This document shows, in pieces, positions 25,034 through 34,585 of a DNA stretch of 57,719 nt. Source of the DNA: Candidatus Gastranaerophilales bacterium (GTDB taxonomy: Bacteria > Cyanobacteriota > Vampirovibrionia > Gastranaerophilales > Gastranaerophilaceae); the NCBI GenBank assembly GCA_944325655.1, contig CALVAW010000007.1, positions 1 through 57,719 of the forward strand, in the 5' to 3' direction. The notes under the pieces are model-generated. The model worked only from the letters and a program-made list of their open reading frames with translations, made no database searches and had not been told where the DNA came from. Positions within the stretch are counted from its first letter, which is position 1. Each line of letters starts with the position of its first letter. The position numbers and the translations under genes were made by a program.

Positions 25034-25098
25034 AACTTAACTTATTTACTATAATTTAATATAATATAATTATACATTTTTTTATATAAAGGTGGAAT
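25034..25098. promoter_or_regulatory. Divergent promoter region of the chemosensory cluster
   Basis: A 65-base gap between two head-to-head operons. It contains several TATAAT-like boxes in an A/T-only stretch, and AAAGGTGG just before the MCP start. Both halves of the cluster would be fired from here. Confidence 0.5.
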
Positions 25099-26148
25099 AT
25101 GTCAAAAGAAGTAGAAAAAAACAAAATCAGCATAACAAAAGAACTGATAAGAAAACAAATAATTGATTGTGCAGCTATATTTTTTGTTTTAGCGGCAATA
25201 TTTTACATGGTATATTTTCAAGAATTCGGAGCAATTGAATTTGGAGTTGCTCTTGGAGTCTTATATTTAATTATATTTTTAGTTTTTGAATACAATAAAA
25301 ATGATATAAAAAGACTTTTAGACGGAATTATTGTTTCTTGTGCAGATAATACAATTACTGAAATCGAAACCATGCAAAACAAAAATAATTCACAGAAACA
25401 AAACAACTTGACCTCAAACAACAAAATAAAAGATGCAATAAATTTAATTGAAAATTTACAAAAATGTTCCGCAAATATGGACGAATTAACCAATATGACC
25501 CAAGAAAAAACGGACCAATCACTTAATTTTACCAACAACGAATACGGTGCCGTAAAAACCAACATTGAAAAAATGTTCTCAATCAGACATAAAATACAAA
25601 CAATAGCAGAACTTATTCTTGAGCTTTCCGATTTTGTTCAATCCATTTCTTCAACTATAGGTCTTGTTGAAGACATTGCTGAACAAACTAATCTTTTAGC
25701 TCTTAATGCAGCAGTAGAAGCGGCAAGAGCAGGGGAACACGGAAAAGGATTTGCTGTTGTAGCTTCTGAAATCAGAAAACTGGCGGATGAATCAAAACAA
25801 GCTACAACAAAAATCATTTCGCTAATCAATGACATTCAACAAACGGCAAATTCAACAGTATTAGCAACAGAAGAAGGTACAAAAGAAATAGAATCCGGAT
25901 TGGAACATGCTCATATAATAAGCGAAAATATTGAACAATTAATTAATGTCATGAATGAAATATCATCGAACATGAAAGAAATCATCACTTCATCAAAACA
26001 AATACAAACAGATTCCAAAACAACTGACAACTATATGAAAGAAATTTCAAAAATGGTTGAAGAAAGTCAAAAAATTACAAACGAAAACGAAACAATTTTT
26101 GAAAAACTGGAAACTGCTTCAAACAATTTAAAACAATCCATTGTATAG
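25099..26148 (+). CDS. Methyl-accepting chemotaxis protein without periplasmic sensor
   Basis: Receptor that clusters with CheA and CheW. Two close hydrophobic helices (about 20-60) anchor it, with only a few residues between them, so there is no periplasmic ligand domain. The signalling hairpin is intact at about 190-235 ([21 protein letters not shown]...[14 protein letters not shown]). It probably senses a cytoplasmic, membrane or mechanical cue, as PilJ-like receptors may. AAAGGTGG precedes the ATG; cheA follows after 14 bases. Confidence 0.92.
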   Translation: MSKEVEKNKISITKELIRKQIIDCAAIFFVLAAIFYMVYFQEFGAIEFGVALGVLYLIIFLVFEYNKNDIKRLLDGIIVSCADNTITEIETMQNKNNSQKQNNLTSNNKIKDAINLIENLQKCSANMDELTNMTQEKTDQSLNFTNNEYGAVKTNIEKMFSIRHKIQTIAELILELSDFVQSISSTIGLVEDIAEQTNLLALNAAVEAARAGEHGKGFAVVASEIRKLADESKQATTKIISLINDIQQTANSTVLATEEGTKEIESGLEHAHIISENIEQLINVMNEISSNMKEIITSSKQIQTDSKTTDNYMKEISKMVEESQKITNENETIFEKLETASNNLKQSIV

Positions 26149-26162
26149 TTTAAGGCTTCAAA

Positions 26163-29100
26163 ATGGAATTTCAAAAAGAAGAATTAAATGAAATATTAAA
26201 TATCTTTCAGCAAGAAAGCACGGAAATAATCTCATCAATGGATGGAAAGCTTTTATTGCTTGAAAAAGATAACACAAATTCGGAAATTGCCATGCAGCTT
26301 TTTAGAGACGCGCACTCTCTGAAAGGCTCCGCAAGAATGCTCGGATTTGAAGATATACAAAATTTAGCTCACAAAATAGAAGATATAATAAGTCTCGTTA
26401 AAGAAGAAAAACTAATTATAACATCTAAAATAGCAGACACTATTTCTGAGTGTCTTGAATTTATATCATCTTTAATAAATAAAACCGTAGAACAAAAAGA
26501 AGAATATAAAAGTCCGGATATTAATTTATATATAGAAAAACTTGAATCACTCATCATTAATAATGAAAATGATGCGCCCAAAAATCTGGCAGAGCAAATC
26601 GAAAACAACCCGGCAAAAAAAGAATTTCTTGATAAATTTGAAAAAATAGAAAATACTTTAATAGAAATATTATATACAATATCGAAAGTAAGAAAAACAA
26701 AAGACTTCGAAAAACTATTCGAAATAGAAAGCAATATAAAAAATTTCGAAAGTTTAATTAAAAATATTAACTCAAATATTGCTTCATCTTTTGAAAATTT
26801 TGCACAAAATATATTAAACTCGCTCGACAAATTTAAATTATCAGATAATAAAGATTTTTCATTTTTAGAAGTAAATAACTCAGCCATTGCCTTAATAGAG
26901 GCAGTATGCAAATATGCGGATAAAGAACACATAAAAAGAAAAGACTACTATGAAATTGTCGAGGAAAAACTGAAAGAAAATGAAAATATTTTATCTATTG
27001 AACAAATTAATCCCGCAAAAATTGAAAAAACAAATGAAGTAATAGAAAGACTGCCTCTTCTTGAAATTAATTCGGATTTTATCAATGATACCTTAGATAT
27101 AGTTAATGATTTAATTTTAAAAGAAGAAAACAAACAAATACAAGTCGCCTACAAAAATATAAAAGAAATATTGGAGATATTTAAAGAAAAAAATTCAACG
27201 ATAACCCATGATATTACATTAGGCATTAAAGAAATATTAAATTCAATAAAATCAAATAATACAACCCAGATAAAAGACGCATTAATTAAAGCCGATGTTA
27301 TAAAAACAATGGTTAAGTTTCAACAAAAACACAAAAATGAAAAAAATGAAAAAAATCAAAATACAGGAGAACTTACACAAAAAGAAATTTTAAATACAAT
27401 TACAAACACGGAAATTAAAACTCTAAGGGTTGACTCTGTTAAACTTGATAATCTTGTAGGACAAATAGGAGAGCTAATAGTATCAAAAATAAAAACAAAC
27501 GAACAACTTTCTTTAGCTAAAAAAATCAGCAATGACCTTGCGGATTGGCAAAAAAACTTCATAAAAATGGGATACTACATAAAATATTTTGATAAAAAAT
27601 ATTTATCCAACCCAATTAATGAAGAAATACAAGACTATCGAAAAATAATAGCATACAATAAACAGCTATGTACATTATCCGAACAGCACCAAGAAAAAAT
27701 TGCAAGTTTAATTAAAGAAATGTCAAACTTATTTAAACAATTGCAGGAAAGTGAAACAAAACTAAATTCAACTGCAACCGAAATTGAAACTATGGTTAAA
27801 AACATGAGAATTCTTCCTCTTTCAACCATTTTTCAACTTTTTCCAAGAATGGTGCATAATATAGCTCGTGATAAAAATAAAAAAATTGATTTAGTCATTG
27901 AAGGCGCAGACATAACAGCCGACAAAACCATTATCGAAGAAATCAAAATCCCGCTTATTCATATTATAAGAAACTCGATTGACCATGGAATTGAAGATAT
28001 CGAAACAAGAAAATCTCTAAATAAAAATCCGGTAGGCAAAATTGAAATAGATGCATCATATCAGGATAACAAAATTATAATTGATGTTAAAGATGACGGA
28101 AGGGGCCTGGATATAGAAAAAATTAAAGCCAAGGCTCTCGAAAAAAAACTTCTGACAGAAGACGAACTAAACGCAATAAGCAACGAAGAATTAACCAATT
28201 TAATATTTTATCCGGGTTTTTCAACCGAAGATTTTGTAACGGAATTATCAGGCAGAGGCCTTGGTCTGGACATAGTCAACAACAAAATTAACCAATTAAA
28301 CGGCAGAGTTGATATTTTCTCTGAAATCCACAAAGGAACTGTTGTAAGAATTATTTTGCCTGCAACCGTTGCAACAAAAAAAGTATTTGTAATAGAAGAA
28401 CAAGCGCAATTATATGCAATAGAAACTTCCGCTATAAAAACCATAGTAAGAATAAATCCGGATGAAATTTTTGAAAAAGATGACAGAAGCTATTACATAT
28501 ACAACGGTTCCGCTATTGCAATTTATACTTTATCTCAAATTTTAAATTTCAAAAATACTCCGAGAGAAACAAATAAATATACATTATTAATTATTGAAAC
28601 GGATAATACAATTTTTGGAATTATTGTAGAAAAACTTATCTCAGATCAAGAAATTGTTCACAAAAAACTTGCTCCGCCATTATATAAAGTTAAGCACATT
28701 TCCGGCATAACAACTCTTGCAAACGGTGAAGCTTGTTTAATTTTAAATCTTTCGGATATAATCACAACAATTAACTCCAAAAAAATTAAAACAAAAATAA
28801 TCACCAAAAACGGAATAATAAAAACTCAAGATAATTTCAAATATAAAATATTAATTGTTGATGATTCTCATACTACAAGAATTTTACAAAAAAATATTTT
28901 ATCTAATTACGGATATAATATATCGACTGCAACAAACCCGATAAAAGCTCTCGAAAAAGCTAAGCAAACAAAATACGATATGATTATAACCGATGTTCAA
29001 ATGCCCGAAATGAACGGATTTGAATTTATTTCGGAATTAAGAAAAATTACAGGATATGAAAATGCTCCGGTTATAGTCGTAAGCTCTGAACCCAGAGAAA

Positions 29101-29207
29101 AATACTTAAAAGAGGCCGAACAAACTCACATAGTAACTTATATAGAAAAAAATCTCTTTAAACAAGAAGAACTGATTGCAAAAATTGAAAAAATTTTAAA
29201 TTACTAA
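26163..29207 (+). CDS. cheA: CheA-type hybrid histidine kinase (Hpt-CheA-CheW-REC)
   Basis: Core kinase of the chemosensory system. Order: Hpt with phosphorylated H51 (RDAHSLKGSARMLGF); a long linker (about 120-410) of helical sequence; the dimerisation/P3 helix (LRVDSVKLDNLVGQIGEL); an HATPase domain with its N box near residue 600 (HIIRNSIDHGIED) and GRGLGLDIV G box; a CheW domain; and a C-terminal receiver with D944 (MIITDVQMPEMNG). The 1014-residue CheA-REC fusion matches the cyanobacterial PilL/PixL pattern. No CheR, CheB or stand-alone CheY lies nearby, so adaptation may be absent or encoded elsewhere. Confidence 0.95.
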   Translation: MEFQKEELNEILNIFQQESTEIISSMDGKLLLLEKDNTNSEIAMQLFRDAHSLKGSARMLGFEDIQNLAHKIEDIISLVKEEKLIITSKIADTISECLEFISSLINKTVEQKEEYKSPDINLYIEKLESLIINNENDAPKNLAEQIENNPAKKEFLDKFEKIENTLIEILYTISKVRKTKDFEKLFEIESNIKNFESLIKNINSNIASSFENFAQNILNSLDKFKLSDNKDFSFLEVNNSAIALIEAVCKYADKEHIKRKDYYEIVEEKLKENENILSIEQINPAKIEKTNEVIERLPLLEINSDFINDTLDIVNDLILKEENKQIQVAYKNIKEILEIFKEKNSTITHDITLGIKEILNSIKSNNTTQIKDALIKADVIKTMVKFQQKHKNEKNEKNQNTGELTQKEILNTITNTEIKTLRVDSVKLDNLVGQIGELIVSKIKTNEQLSLAKKISNDLADWQKNFIKMGYYIKYFDKKYLSNPINEEIQDYRKIIAYNKQLCTLSEQHQEKIASLIKEMSNLFKQLQESETKLNSTATEIETMVKNMRILPLSTIFQLFPRMVHNIARDKNKKIDLVIEGADITADKTIIEEIKIPLIHIIRNSIDHGIEDIETRKSLNKNPVGKIEIDASYQDNKIIIDVKDDGRGLDIEKIKAKALEKKLLTEDELNAISNEELTNLIFYPGFSTEDFVTELSGRGLGLDIVNNKINQLNGRVDIFSEIHKGTVVRIILPATVATKKVFVIEEQAQLYAIETSAIKTIVRINPDEIFEKDDRSYYIYNGSAIAIYTLSQILNFKNTPRETNKYTLLIIETDNTIFGIIVEKLISDQEIVHKKLAPPLYKVKHISGITTLANGEACLILNLSDIITTINSKKIKTKIITKNGIIKTQDNFKYKILIVDDSHTTRILQKNILSNYGYNISTATNPIKALEKAKQTKYDMIITDVQMPEMNGFEFISELRKITGYENAPVIVVSSEPREKYLKEAEQTHIVTYIEKNLFKQEELIAKIEKILNY

Positions 29208-29208
29208 T

Positions 29209-29856
29209 TTAAGCCATTGATTTTAGTCCGTCTACAAGAACAAACCTTCCCAAAGTAACAACATCACAGTATTCGCTCAAGCACCTTATGAAACATTCAT
29301 TTTCGCAAAACCCGCCCGAAATACATATTTTTTCAGGATTTTTTGTAAATGCAAATGCATTATATGCAATCCCATGGATAAATTTTGAAATTGCGATATG
29401 CGGCTCTACCCCCATAGAAACATCGTCCATAATTTTTTCTAAACCAAAAATACCGCATGTTATTGCATATTTATCTTTAACAAAAACCAAATCTTCAACC
29501 TTAACATCATAAAACTTTAAAAGCATCTCAACAGTAGCACCGGTAGCACTTGCGCAAGAAGAATTCCAATCCATATCATGAAATTTTTTATTCTTAAATT
29601 TAACCCATTTTATATCTCTTGAACCCAAATCAAGAGCAATAAAATCATCTTCTAAATATTCCTTAGCACCATTAGCAAGTGCAACAACCTCATTTTCATA
29701 ATTATCAGACTTTAAAATACTGTGTCCCGTAGCTTTATTTGGTCTTAAATCAAGTTTTTTCAACTCGCTTGTCGGTATAACTTTATATAATTTTTTTTCT
29801 TCTTCTATTTTTAAAATTTTTGTCCAGGTAGTTCCTGCATCTATGTATAATTCCAT
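29209..29856 (-). CDS. BadF/HgdC-family ATPase (2-hydroxyacyl-CoA dehydratase activator-like)
   Basis: ASKHA-fold ATPase of the type that drives electrons into 2-hydroxyacyl-CoA or benzoyl-CoA enzymes. Phosphate loop DAGTTWTKIL (6-15) and DLGSRD (76-81) are clear. The two Cys that hold the interdimer 4Fe-4S cluster in HgdC are matched by C101 (SSCASATG) and C134 (AITCGIF). At 215 residues it is shorter than HgdC (about 260). No dehydratase alpha or beta subunit is in the operon, so the physiological acceptor is unknown. It follows the gene at 29859 by 2 bases. Confidence 0.82.
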   Translation of the reverse strand: MELYIDAGTTWTKILKIEEEKKLYKVIPTSELKKLDLRPNKATGHSILKSDNYENEVVALANGAKEYLEDDFIALDLGSRDIKWVKFKNKKFHDMDWNSSCASATGATVEMLLKFYDVKVEDLVFVKDKYAITCGIFGLEKIMDDVSMGVEPHIAISKFIHGIAYNAFAFTKNPEKICISGGFCENECFIRCLSEYCDVVTLGRFVLVDGLKSMA

Positions 29857-29858
29857 TT

Positions 29859-30593
29859 TTACCTCAATTTTATAAATGCTTCTATTTTTGCCCGAATAGA
29901 ATTATTCACAAACCCGTCAACATCTATAAAAAGTCCTTCATATTTATTCGCAAGGTATTTTGCAAGTTGAGTTTTGGAACAAAATGCCTGCGTAAAAAAA
30001 ACAGTAGGCAAATCGGGATTAACATAACTTTCCAACTGAAAATCACCGGGATATCCTGCTTCTACAGCCCTACACCATCCAAAAACTTCTGTCTGACAAG
30101 GAAAAAGCTCTAATAAAGATAAATCATTAGGAGGTACACCCCAAAAACCAAATTTTGGTTCGATTTTCTCAAGATAAGAATAGTCTTTTTGCTCGACAAT
30201 GTTTTTAGTAATTAATTCAACCTTTTCTCTTAAAGATAAACCGCTTTTTGAAATTGGAACTTTTACACTTTTTATATTTTGGCAAACATCTTCAAAAACT
30301 GATTGAATAACACTAAAGCCGGATTCTTTTAATATTTCACTTGTAAAATAAGCGCTATCGCATTTATCTTTTCCTATCGGAGCTAAAATCTTTATAATCC
30401 TGTCTTTTAAAAATAAAGCATTGTTATAAATATTTTTAATTATTGCACAATAATTCTCAGGCAAATATTTTAAGTCGGGAGCTCCTGCTTCAATATCCAG
30501 ATCAACCCAGATAGCATTTGGATATTCTTTTTTTGTTTCTTTAATGAGCTCTTTTTCGGGATAGCCCCAAAAAGCAATAATATCTTTTGTCAT
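29859..30593 (-). CDS. Hypothetical partner of the HgdC-like ATPase
   Basis: Not recognised. A soluble 244-residue protein with scattered Cys (CQTEVFGWCRAVEAG, TQAFCSKTQ). It lies in an operon between a flavoprotein and an HgdC-like activase, with gaps of 16 and 2 bases. By position it could be a distant 2-hydroxyglutaryl-CoA dehydratase D-type subunit or an electron-transfer adaptor. I see no domain signature that proves it. Confidence 0.55.
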   Translation of the reverse strand: MTKDIIAFWGYPEKELIKETKKEYPNAIWVDLDIEAGAPDLKYLPENYCAIIKNIYNNALFLKDRIIKILAPIGKDKCDSAYFTSEILKESGFSVIQSVFEDVCQNIKSVKVPISKSGLSLREKVELITKNIVEQKDYSYLEKIEPKFGFWGVPPNDLSLLELFPCQTEVFGWCRAVEAGYPGDFQLESYVNPDLPTVFFTQAFCSKTQLAKYLANKYEGLFIDVDGFVNNSIRAKIEAFIKLR

Positions 30594-30609
30594 AGTCTGT
30601 TATATTTAC

Positions 30610-31992
30610 TTATAATACTTTTCTTTTTGCAATAACCCTTGCAGCATATACACCTGAAGCACTTGCTTGGATTAATCCCCTTGTTACACCTGCACCGTCG
30701 CCAATAGCAAAAAGATTTTTAACGCCCAGTGTTTCAAGCTCATTCGAAACCAAAACTCTTGCGGAATAAAATTTAACCTCGATACCATATAAAAGCGTAT
30801 ATCTGGAAGCCACACCCGGGGCAATCTTGTCAAGCGCATAAAGCATTTCTATAATACTTAACAGCTGCCTGTACGGAAGAACCAAGCTTAAATCTCCGGG
30901 AGTAGCGCACTCAAGAGTCGGTTGAATAATTGACTCTTTAATTCTCTGAGGAGTTGAACGACGTCCGTCCAATAAATCCCCAAATCTTTGAACCAAAATT
31001 CCCCCCGATAGCATATTTGCTAATGAAGCAATATGCTGACCATATTTAATCGGTTCATGAAAAGGTTCCGTAAACTTCTTTGAAACAAGAAGTGCAAAAT
31101 TAGTATTAGGTGTTTTTTTGTCTGCATAAGAATGTCCGTTGACGGTTGAAATTCCGTTATAGTTTTCATTAACTACTTCACCGTTAGGATTCATACAAAA
31201 AGTTCTGACTTCATCACCGAAAGTAGGAGCATGATAAATCAATTTTGATTCGTATAGCCTTGAAGTAATCGGCTCCATAACCGCAGCAGGTAACTCAACA
31301 CGAACTCCTACATCAACTGCATTATTTACCATTTCTATTTTATGCTTAATAAATTGCTTGGATAACCAATCAGCACCTTCTCTTCCCGGCGCTACAACAA
31401 CATATTCAGCTAAATATTCTCTTCCCTCACGCGTAGTAAATCCTTGAATAACATTATCTTTAATAATCAACTCTTCAACTTGTTCATTATTTATTATATC
31501 TATTCTAGGCTCCAAATAATCCTGCATGGATTTTAAAACGGCAAGAGATTTTTCTGTACCCAAGTGTCGAACAGGCGAGTGAACCAATTTAAGCTCGGCT
31601 AAAGTTGCAGCATGTTCAATATCGGCAAAATCAGCTTTATTTGTACCAAAAACAGTTTGAGTCGCTCCATGGTCAAGATAAATATTGTCGCAATAATTAA
31701 TTAAATTTTCAACATCATTATAAGGCATGTAATCAACAAGATGTCCGCCAACTTCCGGAGTAAGAGTTAATTTTCCGTCCGAAAAAGCACCGGCTCCGCC
31801 CCATCCGCACAAAAGACCGCAAGTCTTACAAGACAAACATTTTTTTTGTCCTTCTCTTATCGGGCATACTCTTTTTTCTATCTTTCTGCCCTTTTCGATT
31901 AATAAAACTTTCCAATCGGGTTTTAACTTTGTGATTTCCAATGCGGTAAAAATTCCTGCAGGACCGCCGCCGATTATTGCAACATTGTACAT
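30610..31992 (-). CDS. COG2509-type FAD-dependent dehydrogenase
   Basis: Flavoprotein of an uncharacterised but widespread family. The FAD Rossmann motif IIGGGPAGIFTALE is at residues 6-19. The family hallmark, a Cys-rich segment CPIREGQKKCLSCKTC then GWGGAGAFSDGKL, follows at about 43-76 and could ligate a cluster or form disulfides. The C-terminal GDGAGVTRGLIQASASG closes the FAD domain. First gene of a three-gene operon with the HgdC-like pair, so these may form one redox module (inference). Divergent from clpP across 188 bases. Confidence 0.88.
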   Translation of the reverse strand: MYNVAIIGGGPAGIFTALEITKLKPDWKVLLIEKGRKIEKRVCPIREGQKKCLSCKTCGLLCGWGGAGAFSDGKLTLTPEVGGHLVDYMPYNDVENLINYCDNIYLDHGATQTVFGTNKADFADIEHAATLAELKLVHSPVRHLGTEKSLAVLKSMQDYLEPRIDIINNEQVEELIIKDNVIQGFTTREGREYLAEYVVVAPGREGADWLSKQFIKHKIEMVNNAVDVGVRVELPAAVMEPITSRLYESKLIYHAPTFGDEVRTFCMNPNGEVVNENYNGISTVNGHSYADKKTPNTNFALLVSKKFTEPFHEPIKYGQHIASLANMLSGGILVQRFGDLLDGRRSTPQRIKESIIQPTLECATPGDLSLVLPYRQLLSIIEMLYALDKIAPGVASRYTLLYGIEVKFYSARVLVSNELETLGVKNLFAIGDGAGVTRGLIQASASGVYAARVIAKRKVL

Positions 31993-32180
31993 CTTTCATC
32001 CTTCTTTCAGATTGCAACTATAGATTATTCCGAACAGGTAATGCACCCTATTTTATTTTACTATAAAAAAAGATTTTACCCTTTAAGATTAATTGAAATT
32101 TAAAATAGCTTAATAAAATACTGAAATTAAATGAAAATTAAAATAAAATTTATATTATAATTATAAAAAAAGGAAAAAAT

Positions 32181-32789
32181 ATGTACGGTATAAATGAATA
32201 CAAAATTTTAGACTATGTTCCTACTGTAATTGAAGCGTCAAGCAGAGGAGAAAGGTCTTTTGACATTTTTTCAAGACTTTTAAGAGAAAGAATAATCTTT
32301 TTAGGTTCGGAAATTGATGATGATGTTGCTAATTCAATTGTCGCTCAACTTCTACTTTTAGACAGCGAAAATTCCGAAAAAGATATAATGCTATATATTA
32401 ATTCACCCGGAGGCGTAATAACTGCAGGAATGGCAATTTATGACACTATGAAACTAATCAAAGCGGATGTTTCAACTATATGTCTGGGTGACGCAGCATC
32501 AATGGGAGCGTTCTTGCTTTCAGGCGGAACAAAAGGAAAACGATTAGCGCTTCCAAATTCAAGAATAATGATACATCAACCTTTAGGCGGCGCAAAAGGT
32601 CAAGCAACAGATATAGAAATCGAAGCAAAAGAAATTTTAAGAATGAAAGCAATGTTGAATGAACTTTTAGCTGAACATACCGGTCAAAAACTTGAAACTA
32701 TAAAAAAAGATACGGAACGTGATAATTTTATGAGTGCGGAAGAGGCACTGAAATACGGTTTAATTGATAAAATAATCACAAAAGATTAA
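32181..32789 (+). CDS. clpP: ATP-dependent Clp protease proteolytic subunit ClpP
   Basis: Serine protease barrel subunit that works with ClpX, ClpC or ClpA. Catalytic triad S107 (GDAASMGAF), H132 (IMIHQPLGG) and D181 (TERDNF) is complete, and [16 protein letters not shown] is conserved; 202 residues is the normal length. AAAGGAAAAA precedes the ATG. No clpX neighbour, and monocistronic. It may be one of several ClpP paralogues, as in Cyanobacteria. Confidence 0.96.
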   Translation: MYGINEYKILDYVPTVIEASSRGERSFDIFSRLLRERIIFLGSEIDDDVANSIVAQLLLLDSENSEKDIMLYINSPGGVITAGMAIYDTMKLIKADVSTICLGDAASMGAFLLSGGTKGKRLALPNSRIMIHQPLGGAKGQATDIEIEAKEILRMKAMLNELLAEHTGQKLETIKKDTERDNFMSAEEALKYGLIDKIITKD

Positions 32790-33079
32790 TATTGAAATTC
32801 ATAAATCGTCCAATCATAAGTATCTTTTTTATTAACATAATCCAATTTCAGATAAGCAATATCTAAAACGGAATTTCTGATATAACTTGAAATAAGGTAT
32901 AAAAAAGGAATCTTTTTATACCTTATTTCATCTTTAGCAATATTACTTAAACTTGGCGAATCGAACAAACTGACACTTGTAAGATCAACAATAAAAAGCC
33001 TTTCGCCTTTCTTCATTTTATTAAAAACTACTTCATCAAATCTTTCTTCTACTTCTTTTTTAGTGTTTTCTAAAAAAAA
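32786..33079 (-). CDS. C-terminal piece of the membrane glycosyltransferase, -1 frame
   Basis: This reading frame is open from just upstream of the T9 run and encodes about 97 residues ([14 protein letters not shown]... to YEFQY). Its only internal ATG is at 33016, with no ribosome-binding site. Read as a continuation of the upstream protein it gives a smooth C-terminal domain ([27 protein letters not shown]). I therefore take it as the second half of one gene, not an independent small protein. Confidence 0.6.
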   Translation of the reverse strand, partial: FFLENTKKEVEERFDEVVFNKMKKGERLFIVDLTSVSLFDSPSLSNIAKDEIRYKKIPFLYLISSYIRNSVLDIAYLKLDYVNKKDTYDWTIYEFQY

Positions 33080-34470
33080 ACTTTATACAACTCATGCCCG
33101 TCATTAAAAGCATCAAACGTATCGCCTTTTTTTAACACATAAGAAAAATTGTATTTATTAATCGAAGAAACCACATAATCATTTTCATTATAATATTTTG
33201 AAAAATGAGTTTTCGGATAATATAAAAAAAGAATTTTATCATTTTTTCTGATACCCATCTCTTGCATTGCAACAACAGGAAGTCTTTGACCTTCAGTGCG
33301 TACAAGTCTTATAGCGGAAGTATGAGAAACTATAATAAAAAACAAACTCATAAAAATATACACTGTCGCAAAGGCAATCTTTGAATTCTTAGAATTTAAC
33401 TCTGCCCATCCGATAGCCATCATCAAAATTAAAATCGGATACAACTCGGTTAAATATTTTGTCAAAAATATTATCTTTCCGGCAATAGAAGCAATCAAAA
33501 TCGTTAAAAATACTGCCGTAAAAACAGCTAAAAAATATTTGTTAATTCTTTTTGAATCAATATTTGATTTAATTATTAAAAACAAAGCTATTGTAGCGGG
33601 GATAATTGCAAATAAAATAAAACCGACATTTATAACATCATTTCTTATAATTTGGTGATAAAAACTTACCGGAGAATTTGTAATGTTTTTAAGTACTGGT
33701 GAAAATAAATCCGTAAAATAGAAAAATATTTTTGACCAGCTAAAAGGAGCCCACCATTGAGAAAAATATGTAGGATGAGCAAAAATCCTAAACAAAAAAG
33801 GAATTATAGGAATACATAAAATCAAACCCGACAAAACGGGAATATAAAAATCATCCGCATCCTTTTTCTTTTTTGCTCTTTGTTTAAATGCTAAAAGACC
33901 AAAAATATTAAACAATACAAAAACAAATCCTATTGTATGTTCTAAAATAAGCAAAACTGAAAAAAATGTAAGCCACCAATAATTTTTCTTGCTTGGGGAG
34001 TAATGTACTTTTATTGAAAACAAAAGTATCAGTGAAGAAAGAAGAAAAATCATTGAATAAATTCTTACTTCCTGTGAAAAATATATTAAAAATGAACTAA
34101 TAGCACTTATCAATGCGCAAGCAAGTCCAATTTGAGTTGAATATCCCTTTGTTTGATAACTTTTTCCCACAAAATACATCACATAACAACCTAAAAGATT
34201 TGGCAAAAGCGACGACAACCTCAACATAAAATCAGAATTTTTAAATACAGCCATCCACAATTTTAAATAAAAATAATGCAAAGGGGCATGGCAGTTAGTC
34301 TTTATGCCTTCAAAAAAATCAAACGGGAATTTTAACATAGAAATTGAATAAGCAATATATTCATCATTCCAAAGCCCTTCGGGCTTATTCAAATTCCACA
34401 ATCTTAATCCTAATCCTATAAGTAATATTATTGTTAAAATTACTTTATTATCTTTAAAAAATTCTTTCAT
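33070..34470 (-). CDS. Membrane glycosyltransferase (GT39/ArnT-like), frameshifted near its end
   Basis: Multi-spanning inner-membrane glycosyltransferase of the dolichyl-phosphate-mannose/ArnT (GT-C) type, which moves sugars from polyprenyl phosphate to lipid or protein. GLWNDEYIAYSISMLKFP (about 32-50) carries the catalytic acidic residue in the first periplasmic loop. About ten hydrophobic helices follow to residue 380, then the start of a soluble domain. The frame stops at TAG 33070-33072, inside a run of nine T residues on the coding strand; one extra T would continue it into the 32786-33079 frame for about 560 residues in total. Monocistronic. Confidence 0.85.
   Translation of the reverse strand: MKEFFKDNKVILTIILLIGLGLRLWNLNKPEGLWNDEYIAYSISMLKFPFDFFEGIKTNCHAPLHYFYLKLWMAVFKNSDFMLRLSSLLPNLLGCYVMYFVGKSYQTKGYSTQIGLACALISAISSFLIYFSQEVRIYSMIFLLSSLILLFSIKVHYSPSKKNYWWLTFFSVLLILEHTIGFVFVLFNIFGLLAFKQRAKKKKDADDFYIPVLSGLILCIPIIPFLFRIFAHPTYFSQWWAPFSWSKIFFYFTDLFSPVLKNITNSPVSFYHQIIRNDVINVGFILFAIIPATIALFLIIKSNIDSKRINKYFLAVFTAVFLTILIASIAGKIIFLTKYLTELYPILILMMAIGWAELNSKNSKIAFATVYIFMSLFFIIVSHTSAIRLVRTEGQRLPVVAMQEMGIRKNDKILFLYYPKTHFSKYYNENDYVVSSINKYNFSYVLKKGDTFDAFNDGHELYKVFF
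33072..33080 (-). repeat. T9 homopolymer causing a frameshift in the glycosyltransferase
   Basis: Nine consecutive T on the coding strand (A9 on the plus strand) at the junction of the two frames. Addition of one T, a -1 ribosomal slip, or polymerase slippage restores a continuous product. Such tracts are classic sites of slipped-strand variation. Confidence 0.8.
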
Positions 34471-34585
34471 AAAATTAATTTTAGCAGAATTAATTTATAT
34501 TGTCATTTGTAAAATTTTTTACAAAAAAGTTATTTTTGTAGTATTGTAATTACTATAAAGAATTAATTTGGAGTGATGGTTATAA

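Noticed and set aside
32786-33016. Independent 76-residue protein starting at ATG 33016
   Set aside because: The frame extends upstream of this ATG to the T9 run, it has no ribosome-binding site and it reads as the glycosyltransferase C-terminus.
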